This document shows positions 43,383 to 51,998 of a DNA stretch of 64,000 bases, one piece after another; within the stretch, counting starts at the first letter, position 1, and each line of letters begins with the position of its first letter. The stretch comes from Actinomycetota bacterium (GTDB lineage: Bacteria; Actinomycetota; Actinomycetes; S36-B12). The stretch is taken from assembly GCA_016717115.1 (NCBI GenBank), contig JADKGE010000008.1, positions 62,001-126,000 on the forward strand, written 5' to 3'. The notes below the pieces were generated by a model that was not told the DNA's origin, did not search any database, and worked only from the letters and a program-made list of their open reading frames with translations. Position numbers and translations under genes: made by a program.

Positions 43383-43745
43383 ATGTCGGCAGACACGACC
43401 ACAACGGAGGCCCCCGTCACCGACGGCGTCCTCCTCACAGAGACCGCAGCATCCAAGGTCAAGGCGCTCCTGGATGCCGAGGGTCGCGATGACCTCGCCC
43501 TGCGCGTCGCCGTTCAGCCGGGTGGGTGCTCGGGCCTGCGGTACCAGTTGTTCTTCGACGATCGAAGCCTCGACGGTGACGTCGTGAAGGACTTCGGCGG
43601 CGTCGGCGTCGTCACGGATCGCATGAGTGCCCCGTACCTCAGCGGCGCGACGATCGACTTCGTCGACACGATCGAGAAGCAGGGCTTCACCATCGACAAC
43701 CCGAACGCCACCGGCTCCTGCGCCTGCGGCGACTCCTTCCACTAG
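43383..43745 (+). CDS. erpA: Iron-sulfur cluster insertion protein ErpA (HesB-like)
   Basis: A-type Fe-S carrier of 120 residues that hands clusters to apoproteins. The three cluster cysteines are in QPGGCSGLRYQ and the C-terminal GSCACGDSF. It has RBS AAAGGGA and is the M. tuberculosis Rv2204c counterpart by position. Fe-S clients in the window include LipA, NadA and the Rieske protein. It is followed by a family A palindrome. Confidence 0.95.
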   Translation: MSADTTTTEAPVTDGVLLTETAASKVKALLDAEGRDDLALRVAVQPGGCSGLRYQLFFDDRSLDGDVVKDFGGVGVVTDRMSAPYLSGATIDFVDTIEKQGFTIDNPNATGSCACGDSFH

Positions 43746-43760
43746 GCACCCAGCACCCCC

Positions 43761-43824
43761 AGCCGAGTGGCGGCTTGTGGCGGCCGAACCGACGGGTTCG
43801 GCCGCCACAAGCCGCCACTCGGCT
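43761..43824. repeat. Long palindrome, family A copy 2
   Basis: A perfect 30-bp stem (43761-43790 with 43795-43824), loop GACG. The 21-bp arm core is identical to that at 19693-19713. It follows the erpA stop by 15 nt and precedes the GNAT gene, so it likely ends the erpA transcript. Confidence 0.8.
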
Positions 43825-43842
43825 GAGTTTCTTGGAGGGTCT

Positions 43843-44397
43843 GTGTCCTTCGCCGCCCGATCCACACCGCGGCTGCTGCTGCGCCCGTTCGTGGCGTCCG
43901 ATGCAGCGGATGTGCTCGCCTACCGGGGGTCGCCCGAGGTCTCCCGGTACCTCATGCACGAGCCGATGGACGAGGCCGCCGTGGCGGCCTTCCTCGCCTC
44001 GGTGACGCCCGCCCGCCACGCCCGCGTTGACGGCCATCGGCTCCAGCTCGCGGTCGAGTGGCAGGGGAGGGTGATCGGCGACGTGAATCTGCGCGTCAGC
44101 TCCGTCCAGAGCAGGCAGACGGAGATCGGCTGGGTGTTCAACCCCACGCACCATGGTCGTGGATTCGCGACCGAGGCCGCCTCGGAGCTGCTCAAGGTGG
44201 CGTTCGAGGAGTGGGGCAGCCATCGGGTGTTTGCCCAGCTCGACCCGAAGAACGCCGCGTCCGCCCGGCTCTGCGAGCGGCTCGGCCTGCGCAGGGAGGC
44301 CCACCTGCGCGAGGAGTCCTGGTTCAAGGGGGAGTGGGGCGATCTGCTGATCTACGCCGTGCTCGCGCAGGAGTGGGCGACGCCCGCGGAATCCTGA
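43843..44397 (+). CDS. GNAT family N-acetyltransferase (RimJ/RimL-like)
   Basis: A 184-residue acetyl-CoA-dependent acetyltransferase. It opens with TPRLLLRPFVASDAADVLAY, has the acetyl-CoA binding run HHGRGFATEAASELLKVAF and ends with NAASARLCERLGLRREAHLR and GEWGDLLIYAVL, the pattern of ribosomal-protein or small-molecule acetyltransferases of the RimJ/L type. Target unknown. GTG start with GGAGGG 5 nt upstream. Confidence 0.88.
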   Translation: MSFAARSTPRLLLRPFVASDAADVLAYRGSPEVSRYLMHEPMDEAAVAAFLASVTPARHARVDGHRLQLAVEWQGRVIGDVNLRVSSVQSRQTEIGWVFNPTHHGRGFATEAASELLKVAFEEWGSHRVFAQLDPKNAASARLCERLGLRREAHLREESWFKGEWGDLLIYAVLAQEWATPAES

Positions 44398-44425
44398 CCG
44401 GCCGCCCGTCCCGGCGCGATGCCGA

Positions 44426-44431
44426 TAGGGT
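44426..44431 (+). promoter_or_regulatory. -10 hexamer TAGGGT of the PfkB kinase
   Basis: TAGGGT 8 nt before GTG 44440; supports that start over an ATG seven codons upstream, which would precede the hexamer. Confidence 0.45.
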
Positions 44432-44439
44432 CACGCCTC

Positions 44440-45426
44440 GTGGCTGTCCTCATCACCGGTTCCATCGCGACCGATCACCTCATGACCTTTCCCGGCAGGT
44501 TCTCTGACTCGCTCGTGGCCGACAAGCTCGACAAGGTGTCCTTGTCGTTCCTGGTGGACGAGCTGGAGGTCCGGCGTGGAGGGGTCGCCCCCAACATCGC
44601 CTTCGGGATGGGGTGCCTCGGCCTGAAGCCCGTGCTCGTCGGAGCGGTCGGCCCGGATTTCGCGGACTACGAGTCGTGGCTGCAGCGGCACAACGTCGAC
44701 ACCCGTGGCGTGCACGTCTCTGAGGCGCGACACACCGCACGGTTCGTCTGCACGACCGACAGCGAGCAGAACCAGATCGCGTCCTTCTACCCCGGCGCCA
44801 TGTCCGAGGCCCGGAACATCGAGCTGCGCCCGGTGGTTGACCTGGTCGGCTCCGTCGAGATCGTGCTCGTCGGTGCCAACGACCCTGAGGCCATGCTGCG
44901 GCACACGGAGGAGTGCCGGTTCCGCGGCTATCCCTTCGCCGCGGACCCTTCACAGCAGCTCGCCCGCATGAGCGGTGAGGAGGTCAAGCCTCTCATCGAG
45001 GGTGCCACGTACCTGTTCACGAACGAGTACGAGGCAGCGCTCATCGAGCAGAAGACCGGCTGGTCGGCGGCGGACATCGCTTCGATGGTCGAGACGCGCG
45101 TGACCACCCTCGGCCCGGACGGCGCCCGCGTCGAGCGTCGCGGGGAGGCCCCTGTGGCGGTGCGGGTCCCGGAGGAGGAACTGCGGGCCGATCCGACCGG
45201 CGTGGGGGACGCCTTCCGGGCCGGATACCTGTCGGGTCAGGCCTGGGGCCTGTCCGACGAGCGGTCGGCGCAGATCGGATCCTTGCTGGCGACGTATGTG
45301 ATCGAGACCGTGGGCACGCAGGAGTACGAGCTCGCGCAACGCCACTTCCTCGAGCGCATGGCCCGCACCTACGGTGACGACGCGGCGGCCGATGTCGAGC
45401 CGCACATCTCCTGCATCCGTCCCTGA
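44440..45426 (+). CDS. PfkB-family carbohydrate/adenosine kinase
   Basis: A 328-residue ribokinase-fold kinase. The N-terminal glycine run is GGVAPNIAFGMGCLGLKPVL (about 47-66) and the C-terminal PfkB signature is DPTGVGDAFRAGYLSG with the catalytic Asp. Position next to erpA and the aa3 oxidase matches M. tuberculosis Rv2202c, an adenosine kinase, so adenosine is the best guess; ribose or another sugar is possible. GTG chosen from the leaderless TAGGGT just upstream. aat follows after 8 nt. Confidence 0.88.
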   Translation: MAVLITGSIATDHLMTFPGRFSDSLVADKLDKVSLSFLVDELEVRRGGVAPNIAFGMGCLGLKPVLVGAVGPDFADYESWLQRHNVDTRGVHVSEARHTARFVCTTDSEQNQIASFYPGAMSEARNIELRPVVDLVGSVEIVLVGANDPEAMLRHTEECRFRGYPFAADPSQQLARMSGEEVKPLIEGATYLFTNEYEAALIEQKTGWSAADIASMVETRVTTLGPDGARVERRGEAPVAVRVPEEELRADPTGVGDAFRAGYLSGQAWGLSDERSAQIGSLLATYVIETVGTQEYELAQRHFLERMARTYGDDAAADVEPHISCIRP

Positions 45427-45434
45427 CGGACGGC

Positions 45435-46097
45435 ATGCGCACGAGTCCGGCGGCCAGCGGGTGGAACCTGCCTGACCCCGGGGATGCCGAGCCCGGCCAG
45501 GAGATCATCGCGGTCGGCGCCGATCTCGACGTGTCCACGGTGTTCGCCGCCTACCGCGTCGGCTTGTTCCCGATGCACCTGGAGACCGGTGAGCTGGCGT
45601 GGTGGTCACCCGATCCGCGGGGGGTGCTGCCGCTGGACCGCCTGCGCGTGACGCGATCGCTCCGCCGCTCGATGCGCAGGTTCGAGGTGACCGTCGATGC
45701 CGCCTTCGTCGACGTCATGAGGTCCTGCGGGGACGGGCGGCGCGATGGCGCGTGGATCACGGATGACTTCGTCGCCACCTACTCAGCGCTGCACACGATG
45801 GGCTGGGCGCACTCGATAGAGGTGTGGTCGCCCGACGGCGACCTCGCGGGCGGCCTGTACGGGCTCGAGATCGGCGGACTGTTCGCGGGGGAGTCGATGT
45901 TCCATCGCCAGCGGGATGCGTCGAAGGTGGCGCTGGCGGCGCTCGTCGGCATCCTCGAGGCCGCGGGTGGCGATCGCGTGCTCGACGTGCAGTGGAGCAC
46001 CGATCATCTGGCCTCGATGGGTGCCGTGGAGATCCCCCGTCTGGAGTACCTGGCCAGACTCCGGTCGGCCCTCGCGCTCGATCCCTGCTTCTCCTAG
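45435..46097 (+). CDS. aat: Leucyl/phenylalanyl-tRNA-protein transferase
   Basis: Adds Leu or Phe from tRNA to proteins with N-terminal Arg/Lys, creating N-degrons for ClpS/ClpAP. It has 220 residues with VGLFPMHLETGELAWWSPDP, RGVLPLDRLRVTRSLRR, the acceptor pocket LYGLEIGGLFAGESMFHRQ, and DVQWSTDHLASMGAVEIPR. Short coupling distance to the PfkB gene suggests one transcript. Stop shares CTAG with the convergent class V protein. Confidence 0.93.
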   Translation: MRTSPAASGWNLPDPGDAEPGQEIIAVGADLDVSTVFAAYRVGLFPMHLETGELAWWSPDPRGVLPLDRLRVTRSLRRSMRRFEVTVDAAFVDVMRSCGDGRRDGAWITDDFVATYSALHTMGWAHSIEVWSPDGDLAGGLYGLEIGGLFAGESMFHRQRDASKVALAALVGILEAAGGDRVLDVQWSTDHLASMGAVEIPRLEYLARLRSALALDPCFS

Positions 46098-47257
46098 GGC
46101 TCCAGGCCGGCCCGAGCGGCGGCGACCGCCGACGGGAACTCGCGGAGCAGGAGGTCGACGGTGGCCGCGGAGCAGCCCAGCGGAAGGGACACGCGGACGC
46201 TCGCATCGCTGGCCGGCCCCATCGCCGGCAGGACATGACTGGCCATGCGGGCGTCGGCCGTGCACGCCGAGCCGCTCGCCACGCTCACCCCACGACGGTC
46301 GAGCTCACCGACGAGCACCTCGCCGACCACGCCCTCGCAGGTGAAGGTGACGATGTGCGGGAGGCGATCGACCGGGTCGCCGACGACTCCGATGCCGGAG
46401 GCCAGGGTGGGCAGTTGGCGCCGGATGAGGTCGACCAGGCCGAAGAGCCGAGCCGACTCGGCAGCCGCCACCGGGGTGAGGTACTCCAAGGCGGTCGCGG
46501 CGGCGGCGGCGGCGGCGATGTCGGGGAACCCGCCCACCCAGCCGCGATCGGGGCTCTGGTCGGGCCGCCAGCGCACGGAGGGGCGCACGGCCAGGACGCC
46601 CACGCCCGAGGGGCCGCCCCAGTCGCGAGCCGACGCTGCCAGCACGTCCCAGTCCTCGGGCACCGGGTCGCGGCCGATGACCTGGATGGCGTGGACGAGA
46701 AGGGGTACGTCGTGGTCCCGAGCGAGCCGGGCGACCCTGGCGAGCGGCTGGCGGGTGCCGACCTCCGCATTGGCGGCCTGGAGGCAGGCCAGGGCCGCCG
46801 GACGGGCCAGAGCCTCGGCGAACGCGTCGAGGTCGACCCGACCGACGCCGTCGACGGGGATGACCATGACCTCGTCGGCCAGAGCGTGGACGGGCTCGAG
46901 GACGGCCAGGCTCTCCACGGCGCCCACCACGGCGCCCGCAGACGCCCCGGCCCGGGCCCGAAGGAGGCCGTCGACGGCGATGCGGATGGCCGTCGGACCC
47001 GAGGACGTGAAGTAGACGTCGACGGGCCGGACGCCCAGGGCGGTGGCGATGCTCGCCCGGGCGGCATCGAGGACCATGCCGGCCCGTCGACCCGCGTGGT
47101 GGAGGCGTGCGGGGTCCGACCAGGCCTGGTCCAGGGCGGCTCTTTGGGCCCGCAGGGCGCGGGGGAGGAGCGGCTGGCCGCCGACGGCGTCGAGGTAGCC
47201 AAGGGGTGGCGTCGGGGCCGGTTCCGGCAGGGGGGACGGCACGTCGGTGGCGGGCAC
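46094..47257 (-). CDS. Class V aminotransferase/cysteine desulfurase-like protein lacking the PLP lysine
   Basis: A 387-residue relative of NifS/IscS. It keeps YLDAVGGQPLLP, VYFTSSGPTAIRIAVDGLL, VHAIQVIG and the mobile-loop Cys in VSVASGSACTADARMAS. At the site where IscS has the cofactor lysine (SxHK) it reads AASARDWGGPSGVGVLAVRP, with Asp and no Lys, so PLP would lack its Schiff base. It may be a sulfur-carrier or non-catalytic paralogue. GTG 47257 is used because TAGCGT lies 7 nt upstream; GTG 47266 overlaps that hexamer. Divergent from ctaC. Confidence 0.75.
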   Translation of the reverse strand: MPATDVPSPLPEPAPTPPLGYLDAVGGQPLLPRALRAQRAALDQAWSDPARLHHAGRRAGMVLDAARASIATALGVRPVDVYFTSSGPTAIRIAVDGLLRARAGASAGAVVGAVESLAVLEPVHALADEVMVIPVDGVGRVDLDAFAEALARPAALACLQAANAEVGTRQPLARVARLARDHDVPLLVHAIQVIGRDPVPEDWDVLAASARDWGGPSGVGVLAVRPSVRWRPDQSPDRGWVGGFPDIAAAAAAATALEYLTPVAAAESARLFGLVDLIRRQLPTLASGIGVVGDPVDRLPHIVTFTCEGVVGEVLVGELDRRGVSVASGSACTADARMASHVLPAMGPASDASVRVSLPLGCSAATVDLLLREFPSAVAAARAGLEP

Positions 47258-47264
47258 GGGCGTC

Positions 47265-47270
47265 ACGCTA
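47265..47270 (-). promoter_or_regulatory. -10 hexamer TAGCGT of the class V gene
   Basis: TAGCGT 7 nt before GTG 47257. Leaderless spacing, and it argues against the GTG at 47266. Confidence 0.4.
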
Positions 47271-47313
47271 GTCGGGGCTCGAGGAAACCTTCTTTCCGCC
47301 TCGTGGGGCCGCC

Positions 47314-47342
47314 TGCAAATCGGCCCTCCGGTGCGCTAGTCT
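47314..47342 (+). promoter_or_regulatory. Promoter of the ctaCDF operon
   Basis: -35 TGCAAA (47314-47319), 17 bp, -10 TAGTCT (47337-47342), 32 nt before the ctaC GTG. The leader holds an AGAGAGG ribosome site. Confidence 0.45.
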
Positions 47343-47374
47343 GCCCAGCGTCCACCGACTCAGAGAGGCGATCC

Positions 47375-48241
47375 GTGCGGGAGAACATCGAGGTGCGCTC
47401 CGTTGGAGCACCCGGGTCCATTCAGCGCCCGGCTCGCCGCCGAGTGCGTGCGGCCGCGATCGCCGTTGGGGCGCTCGCCGTCACGCTGACGGCATCGGCG
47501 TGTACGGCAAACGAGGCCTTCTTCATGGACCTGCCCGAGCCGGCCACGAAGGAAGGCGCGATCACCCAGAACCTGTGGCAGGGCTCCTGGATCGCGGCGT
47601 GGGCCGTCGGCCTCGTCACCTGGGCGCTCATGCTGTGGGCGGCCTTCGCCTACCGTCGCCGGCACAAGAACGACGTGCCCGAGCAGACCAAGTACAACGT
47701 GCCGATCGAGATCCTCTACACGCTCGTGCCGCTGATCATGATCCTGGGCCTGTTCTGGTTCACGGCCAAGGACCAGAGCGAGATCCTGGCGCTGAGCAAC
47801 GACCAGAAGCAGACCGTCAACGTGGTCGGGTTCCGCTGGAACTGGGGTTTCAACTACCTCGACGAGGGCGCCTACGCGGTGGGCACGCCCAATCTGCCTG
47901 CGACGCTGGTGCTCCCGGTGGACGAGAAGGTGCGCTTCGAGCTCACCTCGCCCGACGTGATCCACTCCTTCTGGGTGCCGGCCTTCTTGTTCAAGATGGA
48001 CGTCATCCCGGGCAAGACCAATGCCTTCGAGCTCACTCCGGACAAGGTCGGCACCTACGCCGGCAAGTGCGCCGAGCTGTGCGGCGTCGATCATTCGCGC
48101 ATGCTCTTCAACGTGAAGGTCGTCGAACGTGCCGAGTTCGACCAGTACATCGCCGACCTGAAGGCCCGGGGGCAGTCGGGGCTGCTCGACACCGGCATGA
48201 GTAACAACGACGGCCAGATGCCAGGGGAGAAGACGACATGA
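47375..48241 (+). CDS. ctaC: Cytochrome c oxidase subunit II
   Basis: Lipid-anchored subunit of the aa3 terminal oxidase carrying the CuA centre that takes electrons from cytochrome bc1. It has 288 residues, a signal with lipobox LTASAC (Cys about 39), two helices (about 66-90 and 108-130), and the CuA site at DVIHSFWVPAF and CAELCGVDHSRM. GTG start with AGAGAGG 7 nt upstream. Its stop overlaps ctaD (ATGA). Confidence 0.96.
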   Translation: MRENIEVRSVGAPGSIQRPARRRVRAAAIAVGALAVTLTASACTANEAFFMDLPEPATKEGAITQNLWQGSWIAAWAVGLVTWALMLWAAFAYRRRHKNDVPEQTKYNVPIEILYTLVPLIMILGLFWFTAKDQSEILALSNDQKQTVNVVGFRWNWGFNYLDEGAYAVGTPNLPATLVLPVDEKVRFELTSPDVIHSFWVPAFLFKMDVIPGKTNAFELTPDKVGTYAGKCAELCGVDHSRMLFNVKVVERAEFDQYIADLKARGQSGLLDTGMSNNDGQMPGEKTT

Positions 48242-49965
48242 CGATTCTGAGCGAGCGTGTCGTCCCGTCGGGCCCGACGCCCGCGGCTCCGCCCAGCGGC
48301 CGCAAGCGCAACCTCGGCGGCGCGGTCGTCAACTGGGTCACGTCGACCGATCACAAGGTGATCGGGTACCTCTACATCATCACCGCGACTTTCTGGTTCT
48401 TCGTCGCCGGACTCATGGCCCTGGCGATCCGCGCCGAGCTCGCGGCCCCTGGCCTGCAGTTCGTCTCCCTCGAGCAGTACAACCAGCTGTTCACCATGCA
48501 CGGCACCGTGATGCTGTTCCTGTTCGCGACGCCGCTGTTCGTGGGGTTCGGCAACGTGATCATGCCGCTGCAGATCGGCGCGCCCGACGTCGCCTTCCCA
48601 CGGCTCAACATGCTGGGCTACTGGCTCTTCTTCTTCGGCGGACTCACGGCCGCGCTGGGCTTCATCACCCCGGGCGGCGCCGCGGCCTTCGGGTGGTTCG
48701 CCTACGCCCCCCTGAGTAACGCGGTGTACTCACCTGAGGTGGGTGGCGACCTGTGGCTGCTCGGACTGGCCATGGGTGGTCTCGGCACGATCCTGGGGTC
48801 AGTGAACTTCATCACCACCATCTTCTGCATGCGTGCACCCGGCATGACCATGTTCCGGATGCCGATCTTCACCTGGACGATCTTCGTCACCAGCATCCTG
48901 GTGATCCTGTGCTTCCCGGTGCTCGCCGCTGCCCTGGCCCTCGCCTTCATCGACCGGCAGTTCGGCGCCGTGGTCTTCGACCCGGAGAACGGTGGGCCGA
49001 TGCTCTGGCAGCACCTGTTCTGGTTCTTCGGGCATCCCGAGGTGTACATCCTCGCCCTGCCGTTCTTCGGCATCGCGAGCGAGATCATCCCGGTGTTCTC
49101 GCGCAAGCCCATCTTCGGCTACAAGGGCCTGGTCTTCGCGACCCTCGCGATCGGTGCCCTGTCGATGGCCGTCTGGGCGCACCACCTGTACGTCACGGGC
49201 TCGGTGTACCTGCCGTACTTCGCCATCATGACGATGCTCATCGCGGTGCCCACCGGCGTGAAGTTCTTCAACTGGATCGGCACGATGTGGAAGGGATCGG
49301 TGCAGTTCGACACGCCGATGCTCTGGACGATGGGCTTCCTCATCACGTTCCTGTTCGGGGGACTGACCGGGATCATCCTGTCCGCGCCGCCGCTGGACTT
49401 CCACGTGTCGGACAGCTACTTCGTCGTGGCCCACTTCCACTACACGGTCTTCGGCACCGTCGTGTTCCTCTTCTTCGCCGGCCTGTACTTCTGGTGGCCG
49501 AAGATGACCGGCAAGATGCTCGACGAGCGGCTGGGCAAGGTGCACTTCTGGTTGCTGTTCGTCGGCTTCCAGGTGACCTTCCTCATCCAGCACTGGCTGG
49601 GAGTCAAGGGCATGCCGCGTCGCTATGGCGACTACCTGCCCGCTGACAACTTCGAATTGCTGAACCAGGTGTCGACCGTCGGCTCGGCCATCCTTGGCGT
49701 CTCGACGCTCGTGTTCATCTGGAACGTGCTCAAGACCTGGCGCAGCGCCCCCAAGGTCACGGTCGACGATCCGTGGGGCTGGGGTGGCTCGCTCGAGTGG
49801 GCGACCTCCTGCCCGCCGCCGCGCCACAACTTCGTGTCCTTGCCGCGGATCCGCTCGGAGCGTCCGGCATTCGACCTTCATCATCCCGAGCTTGCGGCGG
49901 CCGGAGCGCATGCGGTCCCCGCCGCCGCGGCTCCCGCGGCGACGATCGAGGGGGGCGACAAGTGA
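48238..49965 (+). CDS. ctaD: Cytochrome c oxidase subunit I
   Basis: Catalytic heme-copper subunit of the aa3 oxidase, 575 residues, 12 helices. Ligands and channels include the low-spin heme His in TMHGTVMLFLF, WFFGHPEVYIL (CuB and cross-linked Tyr), VWAHHLYVTG (CuB His pair) and VVAHFHYTVFG (heme a and a3 His). ATGA overlap with ctaC; ctaF follows with a GTGA overlap. Confidence 0.98.
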   Translation: MTILSERVVPSGPTPAAPPSGRKRNLGGAVVNWVTSTDHKVIGYLYIITATFWFFVAGLMALAIRAELAAPGLQFVSLEQYNQLFTMHGTVMLFLFATPLFVGFGNVIMPLQIGAPDVAFPRLNMLGYWLFFFGGLTAALGFITPGGAAAFGWFAYAPLSNAVYSPEVGGDLWLLGLAMGGLGTILGSVNFITTIFCMRAPGMTMFRMPIFTWTIFVTSILVILCFPVLAAALALAFIDRQFGAVVFDPENGGPMLWQHLFWFFGHPEVYILALPFFGIASEIIPVFSRKPIFGYKGLVFATLAIGALSMAVWAHHLYVTGSVYLPYFAIMTMLIAVPTGVKFFNWIGTMWKGSVQFDTPMLWTMGFLITFLFGGLTGIILSAPPLDFHVSDSYFVVAHFHYTVFGTVVFLFFAGLYFWWPKMTGKMLDERLGKVHFWLLFVGFQVTFLIQHWLGVKGMPRRYGDYLPADNFELLNQVSTVGSAILGVSTLVFIWNVLKTWRSAPKVTVDDPWGWGGSLEWATSCPPPRHNFVSLPRIRSERPAFDLHHPELAAAGAHAVPAAAAPAATIEGGDK

Positions 49966-50357
49966 AGATCGAAGGCCTGATCTTCGCCCTCGGGGCGGCG
50001 TTCTTCTGGATCGTCTCGGGCATCTACTGGTACGTGGCCCGCGATCCCATCGGCACGACGGCACTCGCCCTGTGCGGCGGTCTCGCGTTCCTCGTGGCGT
50101 TCTACGTGCTCTACACGTCCAAGCGCGTCTACCCGCGACCCGAAGACCGGCTCGACGCGGAAATCGATGAGGCAGACCCCGAGTACGGGTTCTTCAGCCC
50201 GCACTCGTGGTGGCCGTTCATGATCGGCCTGGCCACCTTCGTCGTGGTCCTCGGCCTCATCTTCGCGGTCTGGGTCATCGCGGTCGGCGTGACCCTCCTC
50301 CTGATCTCCCTCGTGGGCTGGCTCTTCGAGTACTACCGGGGCGATTTCGCCGTCTAG
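49962..50357 (+). CDS. ctaF: Cytochrome c oxidase subunit IV
   Basis: Small actinobacterial subunit of the aa3 oxidase, 131 residues with four helices (about 3-25, 33-52, 80-100, 103-123). It begins with VKIEGLIFALGAAFFWIVSG and ends in EYYRGDFAV, typical of the family. GTG start overlaps the ctaD stop by 4 nt. Confidence 0.92.
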   Translation: MKIEGLIFALGAAFFWIVSGIYWYVARDPIGTTALALCGGLAFLVAFYVLYTSKRVYPRPEDRLDAEIDEADPEYGFFSPHSWWPFMIGLATFVVVLGLIFAVWVIAVGVTLLLISLVGWLFEYYRGDFAV

Positions 50358-50500
50358 TACCCCTTCTGGGCCGTTCTCGGGGCATCTGAGCCCCGCGCAA
50401 CAGGTGGCTCCTGTTCCCGCGTGGGAACTGGGCTAGGGGCATGCCCGTCGTACCCTTACACTTGTCTTCCCGCAGGTCGCCCGCCGTCAGGAGTACGAAC

Positions 50501-51844
50501 GTGGTTTTCCCCGCACGCACGATGGTCGTCGGTTTGGGCGCGGTCGCCCTCGCCGTCAGTGCCTGTGCGCCGGCCGCGACCAGCGTCGAGTTCCGCACCG
50601 TTGCGCCATCGGACGACTCCAGGGCCACCGTTATCGCCCAGCCCTCGGGCGCCAAGCGAGTCGATCCCGCGCAGAAGATCGTCGTCACCGCGAACGGCGG
50701 CCAGCTGGCCGACGTCACGGTCATGGGCCCCAAGGGACCGATGAAGGGCAAGATCTCCGACGACGGCACCGTCTGGACGGCCAAGAAGAACAACCTCGAC
50801 TTCGGTGCCACCTACACCGTCTCCGCCACCGCCGTCGACTCCCGCGGGGTGCCGACCACGCAGACCGACCAGTTCCGCACGGTCGAGCCGAAGGACTTCT
50901 TCAACGGTTCCGTGCAACCGGGCGAAGGCACGACGGTCGGCGTGGGGATGCCCATCACCGTGGTGTTCGACCACGAGGTCAAGAACAAGGAGGAGGTCGA
51001 GCGGGCTCTTGTCGTGCGCACGCCCACCCCTCTCGTCGGGGCCTGGTCGTGGAACTCCGGCAGTGAGGTTCAGTTCCGGCCCAAGAAGTACTGGCCCGGC
51101 AACATCGACGTCACCGTTGACCTGAACCTCAAGGGCGTCCAGGGAGACAAGGGCGTCTACGGTGACCAGAACACCTCGACCACCTTCCGCGTCGGCACGT
51201 CGATGGTGATCAAGGTCGATGCCGACGCCCACCAGGCGAAGGTCGTCCGTGACGGCGAGAAGGTGCGCACCATCCCTGTCACGACGGGCAAGGACGGCTT
51301 CGAGACCCGGTCCGGCACGAAACTCATCGTCAGCAAGGAGCGCACCCGGATCATGGACGCCGCCACCGGCGGAACCGATCCGAATGACCCCGAGTACTAC
51401 CGCCTCGAGGTCGAGTACGCGATGCGCATCACCTACTCAGGGGAGTTCCTGCATGCCGCCCCGTGGTCGGTGGGCTCCCAGGGGTACGCCAACGTCAGCC
51501 ACGGCTGCGTGGGCATGAGCACCGACAACGCCGCGTGGCTGTACGACCTCGCCAAGGTGGGCGACGTCGTCGAGGTCACCGGCACCTCCAACGAGCAGAA
51601 CCTGGGCAACGGGATCACCGTGTGGAGCGAGACGTGGGACGAGTGGCTCGAAGGCTCGAAGAACGGCCCGGTCGAGACAGTCGGCCCTGAGGCGATTGCG
51701 CCCGAGCCGAGCAGCACGGACACGGCCGCACCGGACGGAACGACACCGGGCCTGGCTCCGGAGGCCACTGCTCCGAGCACGCCGATCGACGCGCCCTCGG
51801 CCAGTCCGTCGGTGGGCACGCAGCAGACCGCCTACCGTCGCTGA
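50501..51844 (+). CDS. L,D-transpeptidase lipoprotein (Ig-like + YkuD)
   Basis: Cell-wall cross-linking enzyme that makes 3-3 (L,D) peptidoglycan links, 447 residues. It has a signal peptide with lipobox AVSAC, Ig-like/LdtMt2-type domains (about 35-235), and a YkuD catalytic domain with SHGCVGMSTDNAAWLYDL (His and catalytic Cys) around residue 335-352. An acidic/Pro-rich tail follows. GTG 50501 is selected because it has CAGGAG at a proper distance; an upstream ATG (50441) lacks one. A strong hairpin terminator follows at 51943. Confidence 0.92.
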   Translation: MVFPARTMVVGLGAVALAVSACAPAATSVEFRTVAPSDDSRATVIAQPSGAKRVDPAQKIVVTANGGQLADVTVMGPKGPMKGKISDDGTVWTAKKNNLDFGATYTVSATAVDSRGVPTTQTDQFRTVEPKDFFNGSVQPGEGTTVGVGMPITVVFDHEVKNKEEVERALVVRTPTPLVGAWSWNSGSEVQFRPKKYWPGNIDVTVDLNLKGVQGDKGVYGDQNTSTTFRVGTSMVIKVDADAHQAKVVRDGEKVRTIPVTTGKDGFETRSGTKLIVSKERTRIMDAATGGTDPNDPEYYRLEVEYAMRITYSGEFLHAAPWSVGSQGYANVSHGCVGMSTDNAAWLYDLAKVGDVVEVTGTSNEQNLGNGITVWSETWDEWLEGSKNGPVETVGPEAIAPEPSSTDTAAPDGTTPGLAPEATAPSTPIDAPSASPSVGTQQTAYRR

Positions 51845-51942
51845 GCCTGGATCGCCCGCACGACGAAGGCCTCCGCTGAGGCCGGGATGAACGAACCTCA
51901 CCGACATCACTCCCGCAGGGTGACATCACCGTGGCCGACATG

Positions 51943-51983
51943 CGGAAGGGGCCCGGATCCATACTGGATCCGGGCCCCTTCCG
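51943..51983. terminator. Bidirectional terminator hairpin between L,D-transpeptidase and qcrB genes
   Basis: A perfect 19-bp stem (51943-51961 with 51965-51983), loop TAC, between two convergent genes. No long T-tract on either side, so it may depend on stem strength alone. Confidence 0.7.
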
Positions 51984-51998
51984 ATATGCCTGGCTGGC

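Noticed and set aside
42118..43587. Long plus-strand frame opposite nadA running into erpA
   Set aside because: Antisense shadow of nadA; the erpA reading frame and its start are independently clear.
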